64,000 nucleotides of DNA from Nonomuraea indica (lineage in GTDB: Bacteria > Actinomycetota > Actinomycetes > Streptosporangiales > Streptosporangiaceae): contig NZ_KZ559470.1 in NCBI RefSeq assembly GCF_002850745.1, forward strand, positions 182,907-246,906, read 5' to 3'. Shown here in pieces: positions 55,005-63,240 of this stretch. Made by a program: the position numbers and the translations under genes. The notes beneath the pieces are model-generated. The model was not told the origin of the DNA. It did no database searches and saw only the letters and a list, made by a program, of their open reading frames with translations. The stretch's first letter is position 1. Each line of letters starts with the position of its first letter.

Positions 55005-55865
55005 TCATAGTTCTTCAGTGGTTCCCTTCGGTCGTCTGCGGCGCGGCGGGGGGGTGACGCCGTCCGCCATGCGGCGGGCCGTGACGAGGAAGCCCGTGTG
55101 CCCGATCATCCGGTGGTCGGGTCGTACGGCGAGCCCTTCGACATGCCAGTCGCGAACCAGGGTCTCCCACGCATGGGGCTCGGTGAAACTCCCGTGATCG
55201 CGAATCGCCTCGACCGTTTTCGACATTTGGGTCGTCGTGGCCACGTAGCAGCAGATCACGCCGCCCGGCGTGAGGGCCTTGGCGGCGGCGTCGACGCACT
55301 CCCAGGGGGCCAGCATGTCGAGGATGACCCGGTCGACGTCGATCTCGTCGATGGCGGAGACCAGGTCGCCGACCACCAGCCGCCAGTTGCCCGCCGGGCC
55401 GTCCTCCTCCGCTCCGAAGAACTTCTCCACGTTGCCCCGCGCGATGTCGGCGAAGTCCTGGCGACGCTCGTAGGAGGTGACGTGCCCCTCGGGGCCGACG
55501 GCGCGCAGCAGGAAGCAGGTGAGCGCGCCGGAGCCGACGCCGGCCTCGATGACCCGGGCTCCGGGGAAGACGTCGGCCATGCCGACGATCTGCGAGGCGT
55601 CCTTGGGGTAGATGACGGCCGCGCCGCGCGGCATGGCCAGGACGTAGTCCTGCAGCAGGTGGCGGAAGGCGAGGTACTGGGTGCCGCCGGAGGAGCGCAC
55701 CACGGAGCCCTCCGGCTGCCCGATCAGGTCGCTGTGGGGGATGGCGCCCTTGTGCGTGTGGAAGACGCCGTCCTGCTTGAGCGTGATCGTGTGGCGCTTG
55801 TTCTTGGGGTCGGTGAGCTGCACCTGATCCCCCACCTGGAACGGCCCATGCCTGCGGAAACCCAT
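55005..55865 (-). CDS. trmI: tRNA (adenine58-N1)-methyltransferase TrmI
   Basis: A 286-residue methyltransferase that makes m1A58 in tRNA. ATG 55865 (MGFRRHGPFQVGDQVQL) is chosen over upstream frame extension. The small N-terminal beta domain is followed by the SAM motif VIEAGVGSGALTCFLLRAVG, acidic YERRQDFADIARGNVEKFFG and the catalytic region DRVILDMLAPWECVDAAAKA. trmI next to arc is the order known from mycobacteria. It starts with no ribosome-binding site; TATAAC lies nine bases upstream. Confidence 0.95.
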   Translation of the reverse strand: MGFRRHGPFQVGDQVQLTDPKNKRHTITLKQDGVFHTHKGAIPHSDLIGQPEGSVVRSSGGTQYLAFRHLLQDYVLAMPRGAAVIYPKDASQIVGMADVFPGARVIEAGVGSGALTCFLLRAVGPEGHVTSYERRQDFADIARGNVEKFFGAEEDGPAGNWRLVVGDLVSAIDEIDVDRVILDMLAPWECVDAAAKALTPGGVICCYVATTTQMSKTVEAIRDHGSFTEPHAWETLVRDWHVEGLAVRPDHRMIGHTGFLVTARRMADGVTPPPRRRRPKGTTEEL

Positions 55866-55874
55866 GGCGGCAAG

Positions 55875-55914
55875 GTTATAGGGCTTTCGGCGGGTCGCTG
55901 ACGCGCGGTATCTA
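55875..55914. promoter_or_regulatory. Divergent leaderless promoters between trmI and the GNAT gene
   Basis: Within the 55-bp gap, TATAAC (minus strand, 55875-55880) lies nine bases from the trmI ATG and TATCTA (plus strand, 55909-55914) lies six bases from the GNAT ATG. Neither gene has a Shine-Dalgarno-like site. Confidence 0.5.
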
Positions 55915-55920
55915 TGGGGG

Positions 55921-57009
55921 ATGCTCCCCCGTGATGTGATCGCCGCCGGCCCGCTGGTGCTGCGGCCGCCGGTCGAGGCCGACGCCGAGGCGATCGTGAC
56001 CGCGTACGACGACCCGGCGGCCGGCGGATGGCCGGCGCTGCCCTCGCCGTACACGCGGGACGACGCCCGCGCCTATCTGGCCTCGGCGGAGGACAGGTGG
56101 CGCGGCGGCGGGGCGGAGTTCGCGATCACCGAGGGCGGCGCGCGGGTGGGGTCCGTCAGCGTGCGGCCGCCCGACCGGTGGGGCGCGGTCGAGATGGGCT
56201 ACCTGGTGGCGCCGGCCGCTCGCGGCCGCGGGGTGGCGACCGGGGCGGTCCGGGCGGTGACGCAGTGGCTGTTCGACCAGGACGTGCACCGGGTGGAGCT
56301 CCGGGTCGCGGTGGAGAACGTCGCGAGCCTGGTGGTGGCGTACCGCGCGGGGTTCCACGAGGAGGGGCGGCGGCGTGAGGCCACGGTGGCGCCTGACGGG
56401 CGCCGTGTCGACGCCGTCGTGCTGTCCCGGCTGGCCGGCGAGCCGGGCGAGGGCGCGCCGGCCTATCTGCCGCCGTTCAGGGGCGGCGAGCTGACCGACG
56501 GCGTGGTGCGGCTGACGCCGCTCGACGTGGCGGACGCCGCCGACTTCCACGCGATGATGGCCGAGCCGAGCGTGGCCGCCTACCGCTTCGGGCCGGCGAC
56601 GACGCTGGAGGACGACGAGCGGCGCTGCCGCAACACGGGCTACTGGTGGGTGTCGGGCCAGCGGATCGAGCTCGCGGTCCGCGACGCGGAGTCCGGCGCC
56701 TTCGCCGGGCAGTTGCAACTGGTGCAGGTGGTTCCGACCCTCGGGCAGGCCGCGGTGGGCTACGCGATGCGATCGGTGTTCCGGGGCAGGGGGCTCATGA
56801 CGCGGGCGGTGCGGCTGCTGGTGGACTGGGCGTTCGACCACACGGCGCTGCACCGGATCGTGGCGGGCACCAACGCGGGCAACGCCGCGTCGCACGCGGT
56901 GCTGACGCGGGCGGGGTTCGTGCGGGAGTGCGTGCACCGGGAGCTGTTCCCCGGCCCGGACGGCGAGCGGGCGGACGACGTGCAGTGGGTACGGTTGCGG
57001 CCGCGGTAG
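55921..57009 (+). CDS. Double-GNAT N-acetyltransferase
   Basis: A 362-residue protein of two RimJ/RimL-like GNAT domains. Domain 1 (about 10-170) has the acetyl-CoA motif LVAPAARGRGVATGAV and HRVELRVAVENVASLVVAYR. Domain 2 (about 185-360) has MRSVFRGRGLMTRAVRLLVD and HRIVAGTNAGNAASHAVLTR, FVRECVHRELF. Both pyrophosphate loops (R/Q-x-x-G-x-G/A) look intact. The acceptor is unknown; relatives acetylate amino-terminal residues or small amines. Confidence 0.9.
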   Translation: MLPRDVIAAGPLVLRPPVEADAEAIVTAYDDPAAGGWPALPSPYTRDDARAYLASAEDRWRGGGAEFAITEGGARVGSVSVRPPDRWGAVEMGYLVAPAARGRGVATGAVRAVTQWLFDQDVHRVELRVAVENVASLVVAYRAGFHEEGRRREATVAPDGRRVDAVVLSRLAGEPGEGAPAYLPPFRGGELTDGVVRLTPLDVADAADFHAMMAEPSVAAYRFGPATTLEDDERRCRNTGYWWVSGQRIELAVRDAESGAFAGQLQLVQVVPTLGQAAVGYAMRSVFRGRGLMTRAVRLLVDWAFDHTALHRIVAGTNAGNAASHAVLTRAGFVRECVHRELFPGPDGERADDVQWVRLRPR

Positions 57010-57167
57010 GTCTTCTTCCATCGCGCGCCCGAAAACGGCAGAAATTTCCCTTTCCTGTTGAGGTCTGGTCAAGTGCCGCGTGGAGGGTGATACTCCGGGT
57101 CACCGCCACTGATACTTCCGTGACCGGGGCCGCGCCATCTCGCCCCCTCCTGCCGAGGGACACCAGG

Positions 57168-57746
57168 ATGCCTTGCAACCGTGTCGATGCCGCCATGCGC
57201 CAGCTCATGACCTCGCTGTCCGGACTCCACCCCGCTGAACTCCTCGACCGGCTCGCCCGGACCGCCGCCGCGGTCACCGGGGCGCCGTGCGCGGGGTTCG
57301 CGCGGGTGGACCGGCTCGGTGAGGAGGCCGTCGTCGTCCACGTCCACGCGCCGCCGGGCGACCCGCTGCGGGTGCGGGCGTGGCTGGCCGAGTCGGGGGT
57401 GCTCAAGGCCCTCGCGGTGTCGCCGGGCCGGGCGCTGCTCCCCCGCGACGCGTCGGTGGGCGAGCCGGGGTTCCTCGCCGTGCCGGTGCCGCCGGTGCCG
57501 CCGGTCCGGTGCGAGGAGGTGCTCGTCTGGGTGGCCGGTCGCGACTTCGGCGAGTGCGACGAGCACCTGCTGGGCCGCTTCGCCACGGCCGCCGGACGGG
57601 CCCTGGAGGCGGCCAGCGGGCTGGAGGCGGCCGTACGGATCCTGCGCGGCGTCCATGCCTTCGCCGGCGCGGACGCCTCCAGGGCGACGGCCCGCGCCCC
57701 CTCCCCCACGAACCCCGCGACGGGCTCGTGGCCCGCCCCCCGCTGA
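57168..57746 (+). CDS. GAF-like domain protein
   Basis: A 192-residue protein resembling a GAF sensor domain (LLDRLARTAAAVTGAPCAGF, AVVVHVHAPPGDPLRVRAWL, LVWVAGRDFGECDEHLLGRF ATAAGRALEAA) with a short low-complexity tail. Two cysteines (Cys53 region and the FGECDE site) could matter for redox or ligand binding. No output domain is attached. The ATG at 57168 is weakly supported; ATG 57195 is an alternative. Function is unknown. Confidence 0.6.
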   Translation: MPCNRVDAAMRQLMTSLSGLHPAELLDRLARTAAAVTGAPCAGFARVDRLGEEAVVVHVHAPPGDPLRVRAWLAESGVLKALAVSPGRALLPRDASVGEPGFLAVPVPPVPPVRCEEVLVWVAGRDFGECDEHLLGRFATAAGRALEAASGLEAAVRILRGVHAFAGADASRATARAPSPTNPATGSWPAPR

Positions 57747-57793
57747 CGCGCCCACGCGGACCGCGACCGCGCCAGGACCCGGGATCACGTGCG

Positions 57794-57863
57794 CGAACTC
57801 GTGACCCGTCGCAGACCGGCCACAGACCCGAACTCGTGACCCGCCGCAGACCGGTCACAGGCC
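57794..57863. repeat. 35-bp tandem repeat, two copies plus degenerate third
   Basis: Two 35-bp copies beginning cgaactcgtgacccg differ at four or fewer positions; a shortened relative (cgagctcgtggcccgcgg) follows at about 57886. They lie between the convergent GAF-like and FHA genes. Confidence 0.75.
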
Positions 57864-57924
57864 TGCGGGGATCCGTCACGGGCCCGAGCTCGTGGCCCGC
57901 GGGGGTCGTGGTGGGGAGGGACGG

Positions 57925-59457
57925 TCAGCCGCGGTGGGGTTCGAAGCGCAGGGTGCGGGAGACGCCCACGCGGACGGTGGTGCCGGGGGCGATGGTGACG
58001 GGCTCGTTGGGCGGGATGTCGTAGAAGTTGGGGTCGCCCGGCGGCTGGATCTGGGTGCCGTTGACCGAGCCGAGGTCCACCAGGTTGACGTCCCAGCCGT
58101 CCAGCGCGACGCGCAGGTGGCGGCGCGAGACGGAGCCGTCGGGGCTGGTCACCTTGGCCGGCCTGGCGGAGCCGCCCGCCACCTCGGGGGCGCGTTCGGG
58201 GTCACGGCCGAGGAGGTAGTCGGATTCGAGGGGCAGCGCGGTGCCGTCGTCGAGGACGAGGACGCCGAGCGACGGCCGCGGCCCCTTGTAGGGGACGAGG
58301 GTGCGCTGCACCAGGGCGATGCCGCAGACCGCGCAGTAGGAGGCGCGCGGGTCGTTGAAGTGGTCGTTCTTGCAGTCGACCCCGTAGACGAGGGGCCGGT
58401 CGCCGTGGTCGGGCTGCTCCTGCTGCGGCGGCTGGTCGTAGGGCTCCGGGGCGCCCATCGGCTGGGGGCCGGGCTGGTCGGCGTGGTCGGGCGCCTGCTG
58501 GGGGCCGGCGTCGAAGTAGTCGGGAACGGCCGACAGGTGCTGGCCGGGCTGGCCGGGCTGGCCGAAGGGGTCGGGCGCCGGCTGGTCGTAGTCGCCGGAG
58601 GTGGGGCCGCTCGATCCGGCGGCGGGCTCGTCCAGGCTGGAGAAGGAGTTGTACTGCTCCTGGCGGTAGGGGGACGGCTCGGCGGCCTGGGGGCCCGACG
58701 GCGGGCCGGGCTGGAAGCCGTGCTGGGCCGGCGCGGAGTGCTGCGCCGCGGGGAGGCCCTGCGGTGCGGGCGGGTGGTCGCCGGACATCGGGTAGGGCGG
58801 GTTGTTGACCGCGGGCCGCTCGGTGGCGGGCGGGGCCTGGACGGGCTCGGGTGCGGCCTGGACGGGCTCGGGCGAGGGCTGGACGGGCTCGGGTGCGGGT
58901 CCGGACCGGGCCAGGTCGGGCTCGAAATGCAGGGCGGTGTCGGGCAGCTCGCTGGTGAGCTGGCGGACCGGCGCGGCGGCCTGCTCGCCGAACTCGCCCG
59001 CGAGGCCCGCGCCGTGGACGACACCGCCGTCGAGCCGGACGGCGGGGTGCGCCCGCCCGGCCCCCGGAAGGGTGAGCTCGACGCGGGTGACGGGGCCGCC
59101 GATGAGCCGGTCGGCCCAGGTGAGGGAGTCGCTGCCGGACAGGCGGGTCTCGCCGTCCGCGGTGCTGATCGTGGCGGCGGCCGCGCCGCTGACCAGGACG
59201 GCGACACCGCCGTCGCCGACGGGGCCGGCCACGGCGCAGGTGGCGGGGTCACCGGTCATGTTGGCGGCGAGCACCTGCGCGGCGCGCCGGGCGAGCGCCC
59301 TGCCGTCACCTCCCGCGGCGGCCGTGGAGCGCAGCGCCTCGATCAGGTCGTCGGCGGCGGCCTCGCCCGCGTCGCAGGCCAGCAGCAACCCGCCCAGGTA
59401 GGCGACCAGCCCGTCGCCGGGAAGCGGGCGCACCAGCCCGAAGCCCTGGCCGGTCAT
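57925..59457 (-). CDS. FHA domain protein with PP2C-like N-terminus
   Basis: A 510-residue protein. The N-terminal ~170 residues (VAYLGGLLLACDAGEAAADD, CAVAGPVGDGGVAVLVSGAA, SGSDSLTWADRL) look like a degenerate phosphatase-like module. A long Pro/Gln/Gly-rich linker follows (about 175-345). A zinc-finger-like set is CKNDHFNDPRASYCAVCG (about 352-370). The C-terminal FHA domain (about 390-505) has LLGRDPER, SVSRRHLRV and LGSVNGT, so it binds phosphothreonine. Proteins of this layout often accompany type VII secretion or Ser/Thr kinases. ATG 59457 with AAGGAGG upstream. Confidence 0.88.
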   Translation of the reverse strand: MTGQGFGLVRPLPGDGLVAYLGGLLLACDAGEAAADDLIEALRSTAAAGGDGRALARRAAQVLAANMTGDPATCAVAGPVGDGGVAVLVSGAAAATISTADGETRLSGSDSLTWADRLIGGPVTRVELTLPGAGRAHPAVRLDGGVVHGAGLAGEFGEQAAAPVRQLTSELPDTALHFEPDLARSGPAPEPVQPSPEPVQAAPEPVQAPPATERPAVNNPPYPMSGDHPPAPQGLPAAQHSAPAQHGFQPGPPSGPQAAEPSPYRQEQYNSFSSLDEPAAGSSGPTSGDYDQPAPDPFGQPGQPGQHLSAVPDYFDAGPQQAPDHADQPGPQPMGAPEPYDQPPQQEQPDHGDRPLVYGVDCKNDHFNDPRASYCAVCGIALVQRTLVPYKGPRPSLGVLVLDDGTALPLESDYLLGRDPERAPEVAGGSARPAKVTSPDGSVSRRHLRVALDGWDVNLVDLGSVNGTQIQPPGDPNFYDIPPNEPVTIAPGTTVRVGVSRTLRFEPHRG

Positions 59458-59792
59458 GAGTCCTCCTTCATGCCGACGGTGCCGCGGTCATCGGTGGCCT
59501 CGCTGCGCTCGGTCACTCAACTCTCCTCCCCGGAAGCCGGCGGTGGAACGGCACCGCACTGCCGTGCCGGCCGCCGGCCTTACGCGTACCCGGACGACGG
59601 GGCGCCGCAGCGGCCGGCCCCATATCGGGACCGAGACGGACCGGCCGCGGCAGAGCCCTTGACACTGTAAGTCTGGTCGAACGGAACCCTATCGGCCAGC
59701 CGTCGCTTCCCCGAACCCCCGGGGGGGCGCGATCCGGCCGATCACCGGCTCCGACCCTAGCCGGGCCGTGCCGGTTATTCGAGTGGGACAAA
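59458..59792. other. Intergenic region between FHA and site-2 protease genes
   Basis: 335 bp without a convincing gene. Near 59660-59700 the DNA is less GC-rich (ttgacactgtaagtct), which on the plus strand has a TTGACA-like hexamer, but no gene starts in that direction nearby. Confidence 0.4.
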
Positions 59793-60929
59793 TCAGACGC
59801 CGGTGAAGACGCGGTTGACGTCGGCGGTGGCCAGCACGCCGTAGATCTCGCCGCCCCGCTCGACGAGGAGGTACTCGCCGGCCGGGGTCTCGCGCATGGC
59901 GTCGATGAGCGGCTCGCCCTCCAGGTCGGCGGCGAGCACCAGGGAGGGCTCCAGCGACTTGGCCACGGAGCCGACGTTCACCCAGGGGCGCCGGTGCTCC
60001 GGGGTGGCCTGCACGGCGGCCTCGTTGACGATGGCGAGCGGGCGGCCTTCGTGGTCGACGACGACGAGGGCGCCGGCCCGCTGCTCGGCCGCCTGCCGCA
60101 GCGCCTCCGACAGCGGCGTCTCGGCGGTGACGGGGATGGCTCTGCGGGCCAGCGTGCGGGCGTTGACCTGCGGGATGCGGGCGCGGATGCGGGCCGTGCT
60201 GAGCGACTGGCTGGCGCCCATCCAGATGAACGAGGCGAGTACGAGGGGCCACAGCAGACTGGAGTAGTCGAGCTCCTGGCCGCTGATCGTCGCCATGGTC
60301 AACGGCCAGGCGACCAGCAGCACGGCGAGCACCCGGCCGCCCCAGGCGGCGGCGACGGTGCCGGCGACGGGCCGCCGGGTGAGCTTCCAGACGCCGGCGC
60401 GCAGCATCCGGCCGCCGTCGAGCGGCAGCCCGGGCAGCAGGTTGAACACGCCGACGATGAGGTTGGCCACCCACAGTTGCCAGACGAGCACCTCGGGGAT
60501 GCCGCCGCCGTTGACGACGTAGACGTCGGCGGCCAGCCCGATCCCGGCGAGCCCCAGGGACAGGGCCGGCCCGGCGGCGGCGACCATGAACTCCTTGCCC
60601 GGCGTGGGCGGCTCCTTCTCGATCTCCGACACGCCGCCGAGCAGGTAGAGGGTGATGCGGCGCACCGGCAGGCCGTAGGCCTTGGCGAGCACGCTGTGGG
60701 CGAGCTCGTGCAGCAGCACGGAGACGTACAGCAGCACGGCGAACACGAACGCCACCGCGTAGGCGAGCGCCTGGTCGAGGTGGGGCAGCATGTCCTGGAC
60801 GCGACCGCCGATGACCCAGGTGATGAGCGCGGCCACGATGAACCAGGTCCACGAGACGTAGACCGGAATGCCGAACGGTTTTCCCATCCGAAGACCGGAG
60901 AACTCCTGTCTCGGGCTCTGCTCGCTCAC
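59793..60929 (-). CDS. Site-2 protease family zinc metallopeptidase (M50) with CBS domains
   Basis: A 378-residue intramembrane protease. The first zinc motif is HELAH (His74, Glu75, His78) in a helix, the third ligand is in NLLPGLPLDGGRML, and helices extend to about residue 250. Two CBS domains form the cytoplasmic C-terminus (about 255-378; PVTAETPLSEALRQAAEQRA, LIDAMRETPAGEYLLVERGG). This is the Rip3-like group, which may be switched by adenylate nucleotides bound to CBS and cleaves membrane anti-sigma factors or similar. ATG at 60929. The RecB-like gene is divergent. Confidence 0.93.
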   Translation of the reverse strand: MSEQSPRQEFSGLRMGKPFGIPVYVSWTWFIVAALITWVIGGRVQDMLPHLDQALAYAVAFVFAVLLYVSVLLHELAHSVLAKAYGLPVRRITLYLLGGVSEIEKEPPTPGKEFMVAAAGPALSLGLAGIGLAADVYVVNGGGIPEVLVWQLWVANLIVGVFNLLPGLPLDGGRMLRAGVWKLTRRPVAGTVAAAWGGRVLAVLLVAWPLTMATISGQELDYSSLLWPLVLASFIWMGASQSLSTARIRARIPQVNARTLARRAIPVTAETPLSEALRQAAEQRAGALVVVDHEGRPLAIVNEAAVQATPEHRRPWVNVGSVAKSLEPSLVLAADLEGEPLIDAMRETPAGEYLLVERGGEIYGVLATADVNRVFTGV

Positions 60930-61031
60930 CGCACTCCTCGTCGTGTGTCACATGCCGGTGCTGCCTCGATGCTACGCGCCCGGTCACGTCATCCCGATCC
61001 CGGCGAGGCCTATTCTGTCGGCTTCTTGACC

Positions 61032-61045
61032 TAGAGTGCGGTGCA
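61032..61045 (+). promoter_or_regulatory. Leaderless-type promoter of the RecB-family gene
   Basis: TAGAGT (61032-61037) is seven bases before the ATG at 61045, and no ribosome-binding site is present. Confidence 0.5.
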
Positions 61046-61905
61046 TGACGTCGACCGAGCCGGTGATCATCGGAGCTCTCTCCCCGTCCCGGGCGGGCGA
61101 CTACATGACGTGCCCGCTGCTCTACAGGTTCCGCGTGATCGACCAGTTGCCGGAGCGGCCGTCCCAGGCGGCGGTGCGCGGCACGGTGGTGCACGCGGTG
61201 CTGGAGCGGCTCTACGACCTGCCGGCTCCGGCGCGCTCGGTGCGGGCGGCGCTGGAGCTGCTGGAGCCGCAGTGGCGGCGGCTGCTGGCCGAGGAGCCGG
61301 CCTACGCGCAGATGTTCGCCGACGAGGCGGAGCAGGCCGAGTGGCTGGCCCAGGCGCGGAGCATGCTGGAGCGCTACTTCACGCTCGAGGACCCGACGCG
61401 GCTGGAGCCCGCCGAGCGGGAGCTCTACGTCGAGGCGGTGCTCGACGGGGGGCTGATGCTGCGGGGCTATGTCGACCGGCTCGACGTGGCGCCGACCGGC
61501 GAGGTGCGGGTGGTCGACTACAAGACGGGCAGCGCGCCGACGCCCGACTTCGAGGCCAAGGCGCTGTTCCAGATGAAGTTCTACGCGCTGGTGCTGTGGC
61601 GGTTGCGCGGCGAGGTGCCGCGGTTACTCCAGCTCGTCTATCTGGGCGGGGCGGGCGAGGTGCTGCGTTACGCGCCCGACGAGGCCGACCTGCTGGCGAC
61701 CGAGCGCAAGGTGCGGGCGCTGTGGGAGGCGATCGAGCGGTCGTTGCGGTCGGGCGAGTGGCGGGCGCGGCGCAGCCGGCTGTGTGACTGGTGCGACCAT
61801 CAGGCGCTGTGCCCGGAGTTCGGCGGCACCCCGCCGCCGGTCCCCGACCGGCAGCCGGGCGACACGGTCCGCAGCAGCCGCCGCGCCGCCACCGACGAGC
61901 TGTAG
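61045..61905 (+). CDS. RecB-family PD-(D/E)XK exonuclease with iron-sulfur cysteines
   Basis: A 286-residue nuclease related to the C-terminal domain of RecB/AddB. LSPSRAGDYMTCPLLYRFRV and RGTVVHAVLERLYDL hold the first Cys and the active-site His; GYVDRLDVAPTGEVRVVDYKTG gives the Asp-(x)n-Asp-x-Lys core; KALFQMKFYALVLWRL contains the QxxxY-type motif; CDWCDHQALCPEF supplies the other three cysteines of a 4Fe-4S cluster. A homologue lies near trmI in M. tuberculosis, so the link to this region is old. It probably acts in DNA repair. Confidence 0.93.
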   Translation: MTSTEPVIIGALSPSRAGDYMTCPLLYRFRVIDQLPERPSQAAVRGTVVHAVLERLYDLPAPARSVRAALELLEPQWRRLLAEEPAYAQMFADEAEQAEWLAQARSMLERYFTLEDPTRLEPAERELYVEAVLDGGLMLRGYVDRLDVAPTGEVRVVDYKTGSAPTPDFEAKALFQMKFYALVLWRLRGEVPRLLQLVYLGGAGEVLRYAPDEADLLATERKVRALWEAIERSLRSGEWRARRSRLCDWCDHQALCPEFGGTPPPVPDRQPGDTVRSSRRAATDEL

Positions 61906-62238
61906 CGGTCCGGCTCTCGCTCGGTGCGGTGGGAGGAGTCGCACGGGCCTGGCCCGGACCCCCGGCCGGCCCCGCGCGAGCCGGCCGGTGCGACGCCGAC
62001 CTGCTGCGGGTGGGCGGCCTGACGTGGCCGGCTCGACTGTCGCCGGCGTGAGGGGGCACGACCTCGGCACGGGGTGGCGCGCCGTCCGCCGGTGCGACCG
62101 CGGTGGCGCCACCCGCCATGTTGGTCGCGCTGCCGGACGTCCCGCGGTGGGGCCTCCTCCTCCGCCGTTTCCGCCGTCGGGCCTCCCGCCCACTGTTCCC
62201 GCCGTCGGGCCTCCGCCGCGTCCCGTGGGCCGGGTACG
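61906..62238. other. Gap between RecB-family and AraC-type genes
   Basis: 333 bp between convergent genes. Repetitive GC stretches (ccgtcgggcctcc repeated near 62185-62215) are present; no gene, RNA or clear terminator was recognised. Confidence 0.4.
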
Positions 62239-63204
62239 TCACCCCGCTCGGCCGCTTCTGGTCAGCCGGGCGCGATATTCGCGCGGCGGGATCCCGTACT
62301 CGCGCCGGAACACCCGGCTGAAGTGGAAGGGGCTGGCGAAGCCCGACACGGCCGCCACCCGGCCCACGTCGAGGTCGGTGACCTCCAGCAGCCGGGCCGC
62401 GTGCCGTAGCCGGGCCTGGCGGACCGCGCGCATCGGGGAGGCGCCGGTCTCGGCCGTGAAGAGGTGCGCGAAGCGCGACGGCGACAGGGCGACGGCTGCG
62501 GCCAGGGAGACGACCGAGTGCCGCGCCCCCGGCTCGGCGGCGATCAGCGCGAGGGCACGGACGACCCGTGAATCCCCGATGCCGCCGGTGCCGCCGCCGT
62601 GCGGGGCCGCCGCCGCGGTGGCCAGGATGAGCACCTCCTCCAGCGCCCCCATCGCGAGCTCCCTGGCCGGGGCCGACTCGGCGACCGCCGGTGCCGGCTC
62701 ACCCGCGATGGACGGCCCCGGGACGGCGGCGGGCGGGCCGGGTGACGCCGAGCCGCCGGGCGACGGCCGGAGCGCGGGATGGATGGGGGCGAGCCAGCGG
62801 GCGTCCCGGTGGGCGCGGCGGAAGGCCTGGTCGATGCGGCTATGCAGGGCGGCGGGCATCGCGCCGACGAGATGGCAGCCGGGCGCCAGCGCGTACGGCG
62901 CGAGCCAGGACGACCAGGACGGGCGGGGCTGGAAGTGCGCCCACCAGAAGCGCCATCGGTCCCTGCCCGGCGCGACGCGGTAGTGCTGCGCGGCCCCGGA
63001 GGCGAGCACCACCAGGTCGCCGGGCCCTGTCGTGCAGGACGCCCCGGCCTGCTCGACCAGGCCGGCCCCGGCCTGCGTCCACATCATCAGCCAACTCGGC
63101 GAGCCGTTCGCGCGGCGCACCGCGTAGCCGGGTGTCCGGTCGTGGTGGCCGACGATGGCCGGCTCGGCAGCAGGAACGGACATGTCCTCAGCCTTCACAG
63201 GCAT
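62239..63204 (-). CDS. AraC family transcriptional regulator
   Basis: A 321-residue regulator. The N-terminal cupin-like sensor (VRRANGSPSWLMMWTQAGAG, GDLVVLASGAAQHYRVA, WRFWWAHFQPR) is followed by a low-complexity insert (about 145-185) and two helix-turn-helix motifs at the C-terminus (VSLAAAVALSPSRFAHLFTA and DVGRVAAVSGFASPFHFSRV FRREYG). This sensor type often binds sugars. ATG 63204; an internal ATG at 63183 has AAGG eight bases upstream and could be the start. It is divergent from the PhyH gene with 35 bp between, so it probably regulates that gene. Confidence 0.88.
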   Translation of the reverse strand: MPVKAEDMSVPAAEPAIVGHHDRTPGYAVRRANGSPSWLMMWTQAGAGLVEQAGASCTTGPGDLVVLASGAAQHYRVAPGRDRWRFWWAHFQPRPSWSSWLAPYALAPGCHLVGAMPAALHSRIDQAFRRAHRDARWLAPIHPALRPSPGGSASPGPPAAVPGPSIAGEPAPAVAESAPARELAMGALEEVLILATAAAAPHGGGTGGIGDSRVVRALALIAAEPGARHSVVSLAAAVALSPSRFAHLFTAETGASPMRAVRQARLRHAARLLEVTDLDVGRVAAVSGFASPFHFSRVFRREYGIPPREYRARLTRSGRAG

Positions 63205-63226
63205 ACCCTTCCCCGTCCCGGCTTCC

Positions 63227-63240
63227 TAGCGTGGTCGGCA
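63227..63240 (+). promoter_or_regulatory. Leaderless-type promoter of the PhyH gene
   Basis: TAGCGT (63227-63232) is separated by seven bases from the ATG at 63240 in the 35-bp divergent gap with the AraC-type gene. Confidence 0.45.

Noticed and set aside
59513..59791. Possible 92-codon minus-strand gene between the FHA and M50 genes
   Set aside because: Composition is typical of a shadow frame and there is no supporting start site.
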